Shown here: positions 1 to 13,500 of the stretch, piece by piece | Position numbering within the stretch: the stretch's first letter is position 1 | Layout: each line of letters starts with the position of its first letter | Assembly (NCBI GenBank): GCA_905178155.1 | Contig: CAJINV010000015.1 | Coordinates: 205,074-269,073, forward strand | Direction of reading: 5' to 3' | Length of the DNA: 64,000 bases | Source: Amoebophrya sp. A120 | Taxonomy: Eukaryota > Sar > Dinophyceae > Syndiniales > Amoebophryaceae | Translations under genes and position numbers: made by a program | The notes under the pieces: generated by a model | What the model saw: the letters and a program-made list of their open reading frames with translations, nothing else | What the model was told of the DNA's origin: nothing | Database searches by the model: none

Positions 1-1569
1 GTCCACCATAGCTTCGAATTGCCGCGTGGCGGACTGAATTTGCCCGTGAATCTATCCTGTGTAAAAACGTCCCCGCCCCAGAGTCAAAATGGCAAACCTG
101 CTACACAAATCCACCATTTTTGGCTGTTGCGCATGACAAGTCTGTTTTCGTAGTGTAATCCTGTTTAGCTACTTCAGCAGCATCACAGATCTAGCATATC
201 ATTCTGATTGGAGCATGACAAATTCCGCAACACCACTAGAAATAAATGCTTCCCATGGGGATCCGCATGAGAAACATTTTCAGCATGCAGACTAGCATGA
301 GAACTATGGGGTGGGGACGTTTTCACATAGGATAGAATTTCGGTGCCGAGCCTTACCAACGACCCCCCGACCGCCACCGCGGACAGAAATTGCGTCGCCG
401 TCGGACTGGCTCGCCGTTCTGTGGCACGGTGGTGGTCTGTTATCGTACGAAAAAAGTGTTTCACTGAAAGGATTTTGCAGGTTTTGCATGACAAGTTCGC
501 TCTACATGACAGAGAAAATGTGCCATGCAAGCTTCCTAAGAGGAGACCCAGCTAAAAATACACTTTCTTGCATGTGTAGCAAGACAAATACTTCTTCTGT
601 GTTCCATTTCATGCATCACAACTTTACAGTGAAACAGTTTTTTCTTGCGATATTTGTGGAAGACATGTCGTAGTAGGCGTTGTGTCCAACCATCCCCGCT
701 GTGGAGGTGAGAACGAAGCCGGCGGCAACCCAGTCTTGCATGGTCTGCAGGTTGTTTCGGCCCACCATGGTGCCCGCGACGGACCCGCCAAGCCCGGCGG
801 CGGCCGAGGCGCCGCCCATCACGGCAAAGATGCTCTTCTGCAGAAAGGCGGTCACCCGCTCAATCTTGTTCCCGAAAACGGCCAGGAGCTTCACAAAAAA
901 AGCATCCATCTTCGACGCAGCGAAGGCTTGCTGCCCCCGGGAAGTTGCAATTGTGCCTCGATTCAATGTAGATTGGTCACTATGGTCCTGGCCGCCCGAG
1001 CCGCGGGCGGCCTGGAGCCATATCCCACAGAAAAAAGCTGGCAGGGCATATTTGTAATGCAAAAACAAATACACACAAAAATTTGTCATGGGTGGCCCCA
1101 TAGCATGCTGCTTCCGACATGCAATACAGGTTTTTTTGTGTATTTATTTTTGCATTACAGATGTGCCCTGCCAGCTTTTTTCTGTGTGATAAGCCAATAC
1201 TCCTGCCCAAAGATTTTGCAAAACGAGGCGTCAAACGCCTTGCTGTATCAAATGTAAAAATGTCTGGGTCTGGAAGAATGCAACTTGTCATGCTACTTTT
1301 GGAATCTACATAGAATCTGTATTGCATGAACAGCAAAAGAAGTGCAGTTTGTGCCTCGCGGAGAGGAGGGTATTTCTCACACGGTATGAGCATCAGAAAG
1401 CGCTCGCAAAATCTCTGATGCTCGGGCATGCATCACAGACCTCATGGGCCATGCAAAATCTGCATGACAAACTCCAGCATTCTTCCAGACCCGGACATTT
1501 TTGCAATCCATATGCTGAGCTGCGACTCGATTTTCAGCACCGTCGGCATGATGGCCGCAGCTAGCCGTC
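1..1569 (-). CDS. Exons 1513-1569, 1192-1245, 653-1020, 335-440 and 1-52, open at the window edge
   Basis: In-frame joining gives QRR|LAAAIMPTVLKIESQLS|KAFDASFCK and then EYW|LQAARGSGG. Exon 653-1020 has a hydrophobic Gly/Ala segment (FAVMGGASAAAGLGGSVAGT). Exons 335-440 and 1-52 continue in frame (SSTN|HHRATERR; EI|HGQIQSATRQFEAMVD) without a stop, so the protein runs off the left edge. Confidence 0.8.
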
Positions 1570-4500
1570 TATCCTCAGCAAATACGTCCCCACCCCAGCG
1601 TTGTCATGCAGTTGCGCAATGACAGGATCGTTGGGAATGCGCATCTCCATGAGAGGCATTTCCAATCGTGGTGTGCCATATGTAATACTGTAAACAGGAT
1701 GAGAAATAAATGGCTTCCTCATGCGGCTTTGCTTGCTAACCAGCACTACACTGCAGATTGAAACTTGTCATGCAGAACTCAGAAAACTTGGAGATTTGTG
1801 TTGCAGATTTGCCATCTTGACGTATGGGTTGGGGACGCTTCGACACAGCATACCGTCGCTGAATCACGTCGGAGGCGACGTCGAAGGCCATGGTCTGGAA
1901 TTGCGCGCTGGCCACGGTTATCAAATGCAAATATGTCTGGGTCTGGAAGAATGGGAGTTTGTCATGCTTGTCTGGCATGACTCGAGAATCTGTGTTGCAT
2001 AGGCACGAAAAGGCCCTCTTGCCTGTCATGCAAAAACGCAGTTTGCCATGCGGAATACGTAAGACATGGCAGCCAAAAATTTTGTTATGCATAGCTGCGT
2101 ATTGCAGTACGTCTATCATTCACTTTTAGCATTCCAAGTTTCCAGACCCAGACATTTTTGCAATCCATAACGGTGTGCTGCGCCACCACGGACCCAATTG
2201 CCACCGCGCTCGAAGTGGCCGCGTAGGTGCGCGGGGCGTTGGTTGCCAGGTGGCTGGCAATCTTGTTTGCAAACCTTCCTTATCAACTGTAAAAATGTCT
2301 GGGTCTGGAAGAGTGAATGTTTGTCATGCTTCTCTGGCATGACTCTTAAATCTGTCATGCACGTTGCCCAAGAGCCGCGCTTTTCTGTCATGCGGAGACG
2401 CTGTTTGTCATGCAGAATAGGCAACATCTACAAGCTCAGAAATTTGTCATGCTGAGCCAGCACTCGTGGCCTCCTCATGCTACGCCACTCAGCATCACAA
2501 GTTTCCAGACCCAGACATTTTTGCATTTGATATTCCTACGTGATGTTTCAGCGAGTTCATCAGGTTTATCCTGAGGAAAAACGTACCCACACCAGAGTTG
2601 TAATGCAGATTTGCAAAGACAGGAAGACTTGCAATGCGCATCCGCATGAGAGCCATTTCCAATCGTGTTTTGGAATTTGTGATGCTGTGAACAGGATGAG
2701 CAGATGAATCTGTGATGCGGCTGCACTTGCTAACCTGCACTACGCTGCATAGCGCAACTTGTCATGCGTGACTCACAAAACTCCTAGGTTTGTGTTGCAA
2801 AATCCTCATCCTGACTCTGGTGTGGGTACGTTTTTACTCAGGATAAGGTTTCCGAGCAGATCACCGGACTTGTGGATGGTACCCGCTACCTATGACAGTG
2901 CACAACTCCCCCTCCTCCTCATTTGTATCGCATGAACGGCAATACAAACGAACCTAAGGGTACTAAGCAAGAATGCCGGTTTTGCATGACAAATTTGCAC
3001 TGGAGTGTAGTGCTAGTTGGGCAACCAGAACTTGTCATGCAAACAGTGCTAAGAGCCAATGGGTGGATTGGGTATTTTGCATGACAAATGAGAAGGGGGG
3101 GGAGTTGTGCACTGTCATACTACCATCGCGTCATCCGCCCCTTCCTGCACGTATCAAATGTAAAAGTGTCTGGGTCTGGAAGATTGCCAGGTTTGTCATG
3201 CACAATTTGCATGACTCCTGATGGCTGTGATGCATGCCCTAACATCACAGACTTTGTGAGGGCTTCCTGATGCCTATACCGCATGACAAATGCTCTTTCC
3301 GTGTAGCAAAACTTGGACTCTCTTTGCTGCTCATGCAATACAGATTTTTTCAGAATCCAAAATCAGCATGACAAGTTGGATTCTTCCAGACCCAGACACT
3401 TTTACAGTTGATAGCACGATTTCCGTTACCGCCACGGTGGCGCCTTCGGGGGCGAGGCTCATCACGGTCGGAAAATAGTCCTTCAGTTTTATCGTAAGGA
3501 AAAATCCCCCCGCCCCATATCAAAACGAAACTTCTGATGCTGGATTTGTGTACACAAATCAGATCGGTCTTTCTGGATAGCACTGCAGGCCGATACTAAG
3601 GGTAAGTAGAGAGGTTTTGGCCTAGGCACTTAGCACGATAAACGGCCGCGCTGTAGTAGGCCCAACAGCATGACAAACCGCCTGCACAATGCGGCGGAGA
3701 CTGCGGGGCTGCCTTCTTGCAAGACAGACACGATTTGTGACCACAAATCACCTTCGCAAATTTCCAAAAATATACCTTTGTAGTATAGGATTAGGAAGGG
3801 GGGATTTTTCCTTTTGATAAGTTTATCAGTCACCATGGTGGTGTACGGGCTCACGTAGGTGGTGTACGTGTCCGAAGCTTTCTGCTTGGCCTGCTCGATA
3901 TCAAATGCAAATATGTCCGGGTCTGGAAAGTTGGAACTTGTAATGCTGGTCTTGCATTCCTGTGAAATTTGTGTTGCATGACCAACAAAAGTGGCAGCCT
4001 CGCACGTGGTTGTACAAAAACGCAATTTATTCTCATGCGGAGTTCGTATGATAAAGCAGTGTGCAGCCTTGTCATGCTTTCCTGCATGAGGAACTGTTTT
4101 CATCATGCACATTTTAGCATCACAAATTTCCAGACCCAGACATATTTGCATTTGATACTCGAGACCCGCCACCGCCGTAGTCTTTACCTGGTTCATGGCT
4201 GCGTAGGGGTCGTTATCCCACGCAAAAACGTCCCCGCCCCGTAGTTGTGATGCAATTCTGCATGCCAAAAAAGTCTCTCATGCGGAGCCCATTGAGAAGC
4301 ATTTTCTATTTGTGTTTTGGAGTTATTTGCTATGCTAGAATCAGCATGCTTCTATGCTAGGTCTGTGATGCTTCTGAACTAGCTAAACAGGATTACACTA
4401 CGAGGACAAACTTGTCATGCCAAACACCCAAAGCTGGTTGATCTGTCTAGCAGATTCCCCATCTTGACTCTGTTGTGGGGACGTTTTTAATCAGGATAGT

Positions 4501-7500
4501 CGTCCCAGGCGTCGCGAATAGTCTGGCCCCATGTCTTGGTGGTCGCCGGAGTGGTGTATCCTGTGCAAAAGTATCGTACTCGTATAAACGCAGGTCTTGC
4601 ATTACAAATATTATTCGTAAGGTAAATCAGCATGACAAATTTTATTTCTCATGCTGAGAAAATTTGTCATGTATTTATTTTTATACGAGTAGGAGTACGA
4701 TACTTTTGCAATGCATATGGTGGTCTTGTCGCCCATTCCCGCGGAAGACTCCAGCGAGTGCTCTATCGAAAGGAAAAATCCGCCCTCCCCATATCGAAAA
4801 GATATGTCTCCGACGATTTGCGTTGCTGATTTGAGGCCACAAATCGCGTCTGTCTTGCAAGAAGACAAGGGCAAAAGCTTCGCCCCCATTATGGAGGCGA
4901 TTTGTCATGCTGCTGGGCCTAAAGGGGAGCCGTTTGCCATGCTGAACAACTAGACCGATACGCCCCTACCTAGCCTGGGGATGTGGCCGCAGTGCCATCC
5001 TGCAATACAAACCTGATTTGTGTACACAAATCCCGCATCACAGATTTCCATTTCGATATAGGGAGGGGGGATTTTTCCTTTCGATATGCTCAAACCCGCG
5101 TATCCCCGTCTGCCAAATGTTCTGAAACAGGCCGCGATGCGCTACGTTTTGGCGCCAGGTGGTCCATTCCTCCTTGAGGTGGCCGAATTTCATGTATGAC
5201 AGTGAACAACTCCACCGCCTCGCCCTCATTTGTCATGCAAAATCCCAAATCTAACTATCTTCTGCCTGTTAGAAGCACCTTGTGCATGACAACTTCCGAA
5301 GTAGGCCAAAACAGCACTACAATCCTCTCAGGAATTTGTCATGCAAAAGCGGCATGTTTTTGTTTGCCAGCGCTTGCGTTGCTGTTCACGCAACGCGAAT
5401 GAGGGGGAGGGGGAGTTGTGCACTCTCATATCATGGTCGTTGGGTCGCGGTGGTACCGCATGGCGTTCATCTGCAGCATTGACACGCCTTTCTTCAGCCC
5501 GTAAACGTGCCACCCCTGGAAGGTGTGCGAGGTCCACATGCGGTAGAGCACCATGCTGTCTGACATCGCCTCAGCCACGAACCGCGCGCTCAGCAACTTG
5601 GGACAGATCGCGACGGCCGCAAAGGTGTCCAGCGCGACGATACCCGCGACCAGCGCGAAGTTCACGATCGGGAAGATGGGTTTTTCGCCGATTTTCAGCA
5701 AAAATTCAATGCCCCGCCGCTCAAATTCAGAGAGGACAAAATTGTACTGCTCGAGCTGGTATCAACTGCAAACACGTAGTCTGGGTCTGGAAAGTTGTGA
5801 TGCATGTCAGTGAATAGAAAACACACTGTAATTATGCACCGCCAAGCATGACATATTACATGGCTGTAAAGCACGACACCGTAATGGCTCCGCGTTGCGT
5901 ATTCCGCATGACAAGCAGATTTTTTGCATGACAGACAAGAGCAGCTGTTGCTACCCACGCAATACAGAGCTCCGTGTCATGCCAGACTACCTAGCATGAC
6001 AAATCTGGCACTCTTGAAGACCCAGACATATTTGCATTTGATAGTTGGTTCTGGTGGTGTTCCTGGAGCAATTGGCCCGAGGAGTTTATTTTTCCACTCG
6101 TAGATTTCCGTCGGTTTTGCAGCCGCTGCTGCTTTTGCCGCTTCGCATCCTGGTCGAAGCTCATTTTTCCCTCGCTCTCCAAACGCGCGGCCTCCGCACG
6201 GGCGGAGTTGTGGCTCGAGGTCTCTGCTTGCCCGGCCCCAGCGAAATTCAGCTGTGTGGCCTTGGAGTTGAGCTGCCAACGCTGCCGCAACGTGGTCAGG
6301 CCGTCCGGCTGCAGCTGCAGTGGCTCCTCGCGCAGCGCGCCCTGGTACGTGGTATGCATTGCAAATATGTTTGGGTCTGGAAATTTGTGATGCTGGGTGG
6401 CGTATCGTGAGGAGGCCGCAAGTGCTGGCTCAGCATGACAAGTTTATTCCGAGCTTCTAGGTGTTGCCTATTCTGCATGACAAACTGCGTTTCTGCATGA
6501 CAGAAAAGTGGGGCTCTTGTTGGGTAACGTGCATGACAGATTTAAGAGTCATGTCAGACAAGCATGACAAGCATGCACTCTTCCAGACCCAGACATATTT
6601 GCACCCTGGTACGTGGCGACCTTGTACAAGGACCGACTCTATCCTGTGCAAAAGTATCGTACTCGTACTAATTGCAAATATGCATGACAAATTTTTTTCC
6701 TAAGGCAAAGCAGCATTACAAACTCCGCTTTCCTTCTTGCCAAAATTTGTAATGCAATTCATACTAGTACGATACTTTTGCAATGCATAGACTCCAGCTC
6801 CCGTCGTCGTCCCCGAAGAGCATGAGCATCTTGCGCATGCTGTCTTCGGTCAGGTCGGTGAACAGAATGGTCATACTGTCCGCGCCCTTATCCGCCTGGT
6901 AGCGGAGGTACTTGATAAACTCCTGCGCACTGTTGCGCATCTTGTACAGGTACTCGTTCCATTTGCTATGAATGTTGTGCAGTTCCTCCTCCAGGTAAAC
7001 CGCTCGCACGGACTTTTTCTCCACTTCGCCACCACCTTCGTTTGTGACCCGCAGGCCTCCCTTCTGTTGCACTTCCTCCATACCCGTGCGGAGTTGGGTG
7101 AGATGAAAATGAATGTGCAGGAGGGGCGTCTCCAGGTCGTTTTTCAACTTCTCCAGCGCTCTGTCATCTTCTTCTTCATCCCTTTTCGTCTCGATCATCA
7201 GCGCCTGTGCGATGAGTTGGTGATCGTCATTGTACTGCGCAATCGATTTATCCGCAATGCTGTACTTGGAGTGCCCAAACATATCGTGGTCGGGCAGCAG
7301 CTTGTCATTGTGCATCAAAACCATAGTCGTAATTTTTTCGGCGTCGTTCAGGTGTCCTCGCTGCTGCGCACTTGCCATCGCGGCTTCCTCGTTTTGGTTT
7401 GCGGAGTTCCTACCGTCCTCGTTTTCATCCAAATCAGAGTCGTTCGCAGCGTCGGAGTCCTCATCTTCCGGAGACCCTGCAACAGCCCGGCCTGTACCTC

Positions 7501-10500
7501 GGCGGCCAAATGGAGTGCCTGTCGTCGTGCCAGCATATTGGTGTGCCAGTCCGCCGGAGGCATAATCCACCTCCATCGCATCAGGGTTCAGTTGCTGACC
7601 ACTTCCAGCTGCTCCATATGCAACCGCCAAACCCTGGCTTCGCTCTCTCTGCCGTCGATTGCAGGCTTGACGGAAGGAATCCGCGGCCCGCTCGCCCAGC
7701 GTCTCCGCGTGATTGATGCACGTGCGCGCGACATTTTCGAAACCCACACTCTGGCTGGTGTAGGTGCAGCGCAAATTCGCGTTGCGGCGGGAGGCGAGGG
7801 TTCGGCGACACAATTCTTCGTCATCACTGCTGGCGCATGAACTCTCAACTGCGAGTTCGCTGGCTGGGCCGGAGGCCGTGCTGCCGTCGGAATCTTCATC
7901 ACAATCGCTACCCTGAACAGGTGGGTTGTTCTTATCCGATTCTTTCTGTTGCAAACCCCCCCGCGGGCTCGTCGATCCAGCTTTTGCAGGCGTAGTTGCA
8001 CCCGCCTCACCCGGTTGCAGGTCCATCCCAAAGCTTGGCGGCTTCGTCCCCACCTCGTGAGCGCTATTCGCCGGTGTCTGGGCTTCCTTTGTGTCCGTGA
8101 ACTCGCCCGCTTTTGGTGTGTTGGCTTTTCTTTGCTTTGCTTCCTCGTCCGCGGCTTTCTGCTGGGCTTCCTTTTCCTGCGCTTCCTTTCGGGCCTCCTC
8201 TTCCTTTTTCGCTATTTCATACTCGTGGGTCTGCTTGCTTTTATTCGCAGTTGCAAAGTTTTTGTACTTCTCCATCCGTTTTTGTCGGAGTTCGTGTATT
8301 TTCTTAATGGTCTCGTCGTAGGACTTGAGGTGTATCAAATGTAAAAATGTCTGGGCCTGGAAGATTGCCAGGCTTGTCATGCACGTTTTGCATGACTCCT
8401 GATGTCTGTGATGCATGCCCTAGCATCACAGATTTTGTGAGGGCTTCCTGCTGATGCCTATACTGCATGACAAATGCTCTTTCCGTGTAGCAAAACTTGG
8501 ACTCTCTTTGCCGCTCATGCAATACAGATTTTTCTAGAATCCAAAATCAGCATGACAAGTTGGATTCTTCCAGACCCAGACACTTTTACGGTTGATAAGG
8601 TGCTTTGCGAGCTCGGTCCAGTCGCTGCTGAACCGCTGCTTCTGGCCCGCCTTAGGATTTTCTGCACTCGGGGGAGGATCGTAATGCGTGACCACGAGTT
8701 TCTGTACCTCTGCGTCCTGCTTATACCACGGAAACTTCTTGGTAATGACCAGGTCTGCCAATTTGCTGATGTTGGGCTCGTATGAACTGCCAAAGTATAA
8801 TCGCACTCGTAGTAATTGCAGTCATGCATTAAATTTCTCTTAAGGTAAATCCGCATTACAAAATTTCTTTCTCATGCTAAGCAAACTAGTGATGCAATTA
8901 TTATATGCGAGTGCGATACTTTTGGTTTTGCAATGCATAGCTCGATCACGTCGTTGAACGTTTTCATCGAGTCGAGTCCGTTGATATCAAATGTAAAAAT
9001 GTCTGGGTCTGGAAGAATGCAACTTGTCATGCTAAATCTGAAGCATGCAAAAATCTGTGTTGCAGGATTACCAAAAGCCGTCCAGTTTTGACCAAGTCGG
9101 GAGGGAGTTTCTCATGCAGGACAGGCACGAGAGAGATCGCACAGAATCTGTCATGCTAGGTCCTGCATTCCAGACCTCACGGGTCATGGAAAAGCTAGAT
9201 GACAAATCGCTCACTCTTCCAGACCCAGACATATTTGCATTTGATAGTTGATTTTCTGTGCTGGAAGTCCTCGGCCCAGGGGATCATCTGGATGGCGGGT
9301 GTTCGCGGGGAAAATTTCAGCGTCCCCATGCTTCAACCACGGCAAATTTTCTACTTCGGGAGCGACCTTGTCGCGAAAGTAGTGGTATGGATTGCAAAAG
9401 TGTCCGGGTCTGGAAGATTCTAAACTTGTAATGCTGTCTCTGGATTCTAAAAAAATGTGCATTGCATGACCAGCAAGAGCGTTCCAGTTTGTGCTATGCG
9501 GAGAGGGCATTTCTCATGCGGTAGAGGCATTGCAATTTGCGATTCGCAAAGTCCTCTAAAAATATGTGATGCTAGGGCATGCATCACGGACATCATAGGT
9601 CATGCAAAATATGCATGACAAACCTGGCAATCTTCCAGACCCAGACATTTTTGCAGTTGATAAGTGCGCGGCCGACAAAATCTCCTCGTACTCGGGTGGC
9701 TGCATGTCATCCCGTATCAACTGTAAAAGTGTCTGGGTCTGGAAAGTTGGAACTTGTGATGCTAACTTTGGACTCTAAAAAAATGTGTATTGCATGACCA
9801 GCAAGAGGAGCCACATTTGTGCTACGCGAGGAGGTCATTTGTCATGCGGAAATGGCATCAGGAAGCTTTCCAAAAATCTGTGATGCTGGGTCATGCGTTA
9901 CAAGCATCATGGGTCATGCCAGACAAGCATGACAAGCCTTCCATTCTTCCAGACCCAGACATTTTTACATTTGATATCCCGCTTTGCCTTCCTGCGTTGC
10001 TGCTCCAGCTCCCATTGCGTGGCAGCAGCGGCCTGTTTGGAAAAGCTTGGCCGCGGCGATTGTGCTGGAGCTGCTCGGGACTGCGTCGGTGTTGCAGCGT
10101 CGTCCAGATCAGCCTGGACTGCTTGTGGCAGAAGTTGGAGTTGTATCAAATGCAAAAATGTCTGGGTCTGTAAGATTTCCAGGTTTGTCATGCATATTTC
10201 GCATGAGCTATGATGCCTGTAATGCATGACCTAGCATGACAGATTTTTTGCGGGTATCTTGATGCCTATCCCGCATGACAAATGCCCTCTCCGCGGACCA
10301 AAAACTGGACGCCTCTTGCTGCTCATGCAATACAGATTTTTTTAGATTTGAAAAATAGCGTCACAAGTTGCATTCTTCCAGACCCAGACATTTTTGCAAT
10401 CCATAAGTTGGAGTTGCTGCTGCCCGTCGGCCGGCGGCATGTCGACGTCCCCACTTTGCTATGCATTGCAAAAGCCTCGTACTAGTATAAATTGCAATAC

Positions 10501-13500
10501 AAGTTTCCTTAGCATGAGCAATGGAATTTGTCATGCGGATTTGCCTTATAAAAAGATTTGTAATGCAAGACTTGCATCTATACGAGTACGAATACGATGC
10601 TTTTGCACGGCATATTTGCCCCGGCATGGTCCTCTGCTTCTCCAGCTCCGCTGCTTTCTGCAGCTTCTCCAGCTCCGCAGCTTTCTTCATTTTCTCCGCC
10701 GCTCTTTGCTGCAGCTTCTCGAGCTGGGCCTTCAGCCGCTTGGTGCCGTCAATGGCGAGCGGTACCGCGACCGCCTTGGTCAGCGTGAAGGCATTATCGA
10801 AAGGAAAAACTCCCCCTCCCCATATTGAAAATGTATGTTTCCGAAAATTTGTGTTGCTGATTTGAGGTCACAAATCGCCTTTGTGTTGCAAGAAGACCAG
10901 GGCAGAAGCTGCCGCCCCATTATGGAAGCCGTTTGTCATGCTGTTTGGCCTAAAGGGGAGCTGTTTGCCATGCTGAACAACTAGACCCAGACGCCTCTGC
11001 CTAGGCTGGGTATCTGGCCGCAATGCCTTCTTGCAATACAAAGCGCAGTTGTGTACACAAATCCAACATCAGAAATTCTGTTTTGATATGGGGAGGGAAG
11101 ATTTTTCATTTTGATAGGCATTGGCGGTTTTGGACTGCGAGTACACCGCGTCGTTCAGATTTACCTTGTATCAAATGTAAAAATGTCTGGGTCTGGAAGA
11201 TTCTGAGACTTGTCATGCATGTTTTGCATGACCCAGGATGTCTGTAATGCACGACGTAGCATCACAGATTTTTAGAGGGCTTCCTGATGGCTGCTCCGCA
11301 TGACAAACGCTCTCCCCGCCGCGTAGCACAAACTAGACTCCTCTTGCTGGTCATGCAATACAGATTTTTTTACAGACCAGAGTTAGCATCACAAGTTCCA
11401 ATTCTTCCAGACCCAGACATTTCTACATTTGATATCTTGCTGTTGTCATACACCGTCTGGTACGTGCGCCACTGCAGCTGCGTCTCCTGCAACAGAGATT
11501 CCTGCAATTGTGACATCTTCGACGTACCAAAGTCGAATTCCGGAGAGGAATATGAAATGCAAATATCATGTCCTTTGGGCCAGGAAACGGAAATTTGTTT
11601 TCGTTTCCTAAACATGTCCTAAATCCTAAACCCCAAACTGTCAGTTTGGGGTTTAGGATTTAGCAAGAACAACTTTAGAAAGAGCAACTCTACGGATCTA
11701 CCAAGTACTGACTGCAGTAGCAAGGCAGCACGCGTGACAATGTTTCGGGGTACTGCCCTGTGATTGTTGCATATTCCGCATAAAGAAGTAGTCGCACCAT
11801 TATTTTTGCAATACACACTACCAGCGATGACCCCGCTTGTTCGCCACATGCATCTCACAAACTCGACGGCCCTGACGTCATATGCAACAACTTTTGCAAA
11901 AATCAAAATGTTCCACACCCGGACATTATATTCCCCCCACTGGATAAGGAAACCCCAGAAACCTTTGATTTCGCCGCGACCAGTTCCGTCAGTCCCTCTT
12001 CCAGGAACGCGAGGGAAAACGTGGAGGGCGCGAAGGACCCGGTGAGATCAGGATTCAGGGAAGAGACACTCGACGTGACTGCATTCGTGCCTGTCACCAT
12101 CGTGCCCGAAGTGCTCGTTGGGAACCAGTGCTGGTGGTCCGACCACATGGTCATGGCCGCTTCCACCTCGTATTTCTTCTGCTTCATCTTCTTTTCCGTT
12201 TGCTGCAGTAATTGCGTTTGCTTCAGCTGCATCAGGAACGTAACCGCCTGCAACCGCTCGATTTTCTCTTCCAACAAAAAGTCGTCCGTGTAGTGCTTGA
12301 CACTCTGTATTGTGAGGAAAAATCCCCCCTCCCCATATTGAAAACGCATTCGTCTGAAAATTTGTGACGCAGATTTGAGGCCACAAATCCTGTCTGTCTT
12401 GCGGGAAGGCAAAGCCAGAGAGTCCGCCGCATTATGCCGGCGGTTTGTGATGCTGTTGGGCTTACAGAGCCGACATCTGCCATGCTAGTCCCCTACGTCA
12501 AAACCTCTCGACACAGGCTTGGCATATGCCTGCAGTCCTCTCCAGCACGACAGACCTGATTCGTGTACGCAAATCCAGCATCAGAAACTTCGTTTCGATA
12601 TGGGGAGGGGGGGATTTTTCATTTTGACACTCTGCACCACTTCCTCGTGGGTCGGCAGTGGATTCTCCTCGGGTAGTTGTTCACCAGAGAGGGCGTTTTC
12701 CAGGTCTTTCTTCAACTTGTCAAGCTTTGCAGATTTTTCCTCTTCTTCCGCAGTAGGCGATACTGCAGCAGCTTGTTCCGGCACAGCGGTGGCGCCTTCG
12801 CTGCCTGCAGCGGTGGGGGAAGGGCGTTGAAATAAACTTCCAAATAATGAGAAGCCACCCGGTTGCTCCTGCTGCTGTTCCTTCGCCGGTGCAGTTAGTT
12901 CTGCAATCTGCTCCCTCAATTCCTTGATCCTCTTCTCCCGCTCCTCCCGCTTGACGCTCGGCTTGTCGAGCAGGACTGCGCCCTCCTTTTTCATCACTTC
13001 TTCTGCATCAGCTAAGTTCAGCGCAATGCGCAGTTCGTTCACCGCCCAATCCGGGAAATTGACGTAGTCTAAGACGCCAACGTACTCCAAAAACCGCTGT
13101 TTCCGCTTCTCTCGGAACTCCATCTCGCTACTCGTTTTACGGAACGTGGTCGGAATTGATGCAGGAGTTTTCCTTTGAGGTGCGCCGCTCGTTCGATCCG
13201 CACCGCCAGTTTGATGCAGCTCTCCTCGGTGGCTTTCTACGTGGTCCACAGTGTTGAAGTTCGTGTAGTCCAGGTCAAAGATCTCCTGCATGCCAATGTG
13301 CTCCGTGTCGTAGACCGCCTGCTTATCCGAGCCGAGAAAAGTTGTATGAAATGCAAAAATGTCTGGGTCTGGAAACTTGTGATGCTAAAATGTGCATGAT
13401 GAAAATACTTCCGAATGCAGTCCGGCATGACAACTTCCCACAATTCTTTCTCGTAGGCAATCCGCATGAGAAACTGCGTTTTTGCATGACAAAAGAGGCT

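Noticed and set aside
6968-7840. 290-codon plus-strand open reading frame
   Set aside because: It is antisense to the in-frame minus-strand exon 6790-8332 and has no recognisable protein features. Similar plus-strand frames at 16691-17323, 21428-22000, 28778-29626, 50175-51125 and 51204-52181 are shadows of minus-strand exons too.
11631-11675. Interstitial telomere repeat
   Set aside because: Only isolated TTTAGG-like words within a palindrome, not a tandem telomere array.
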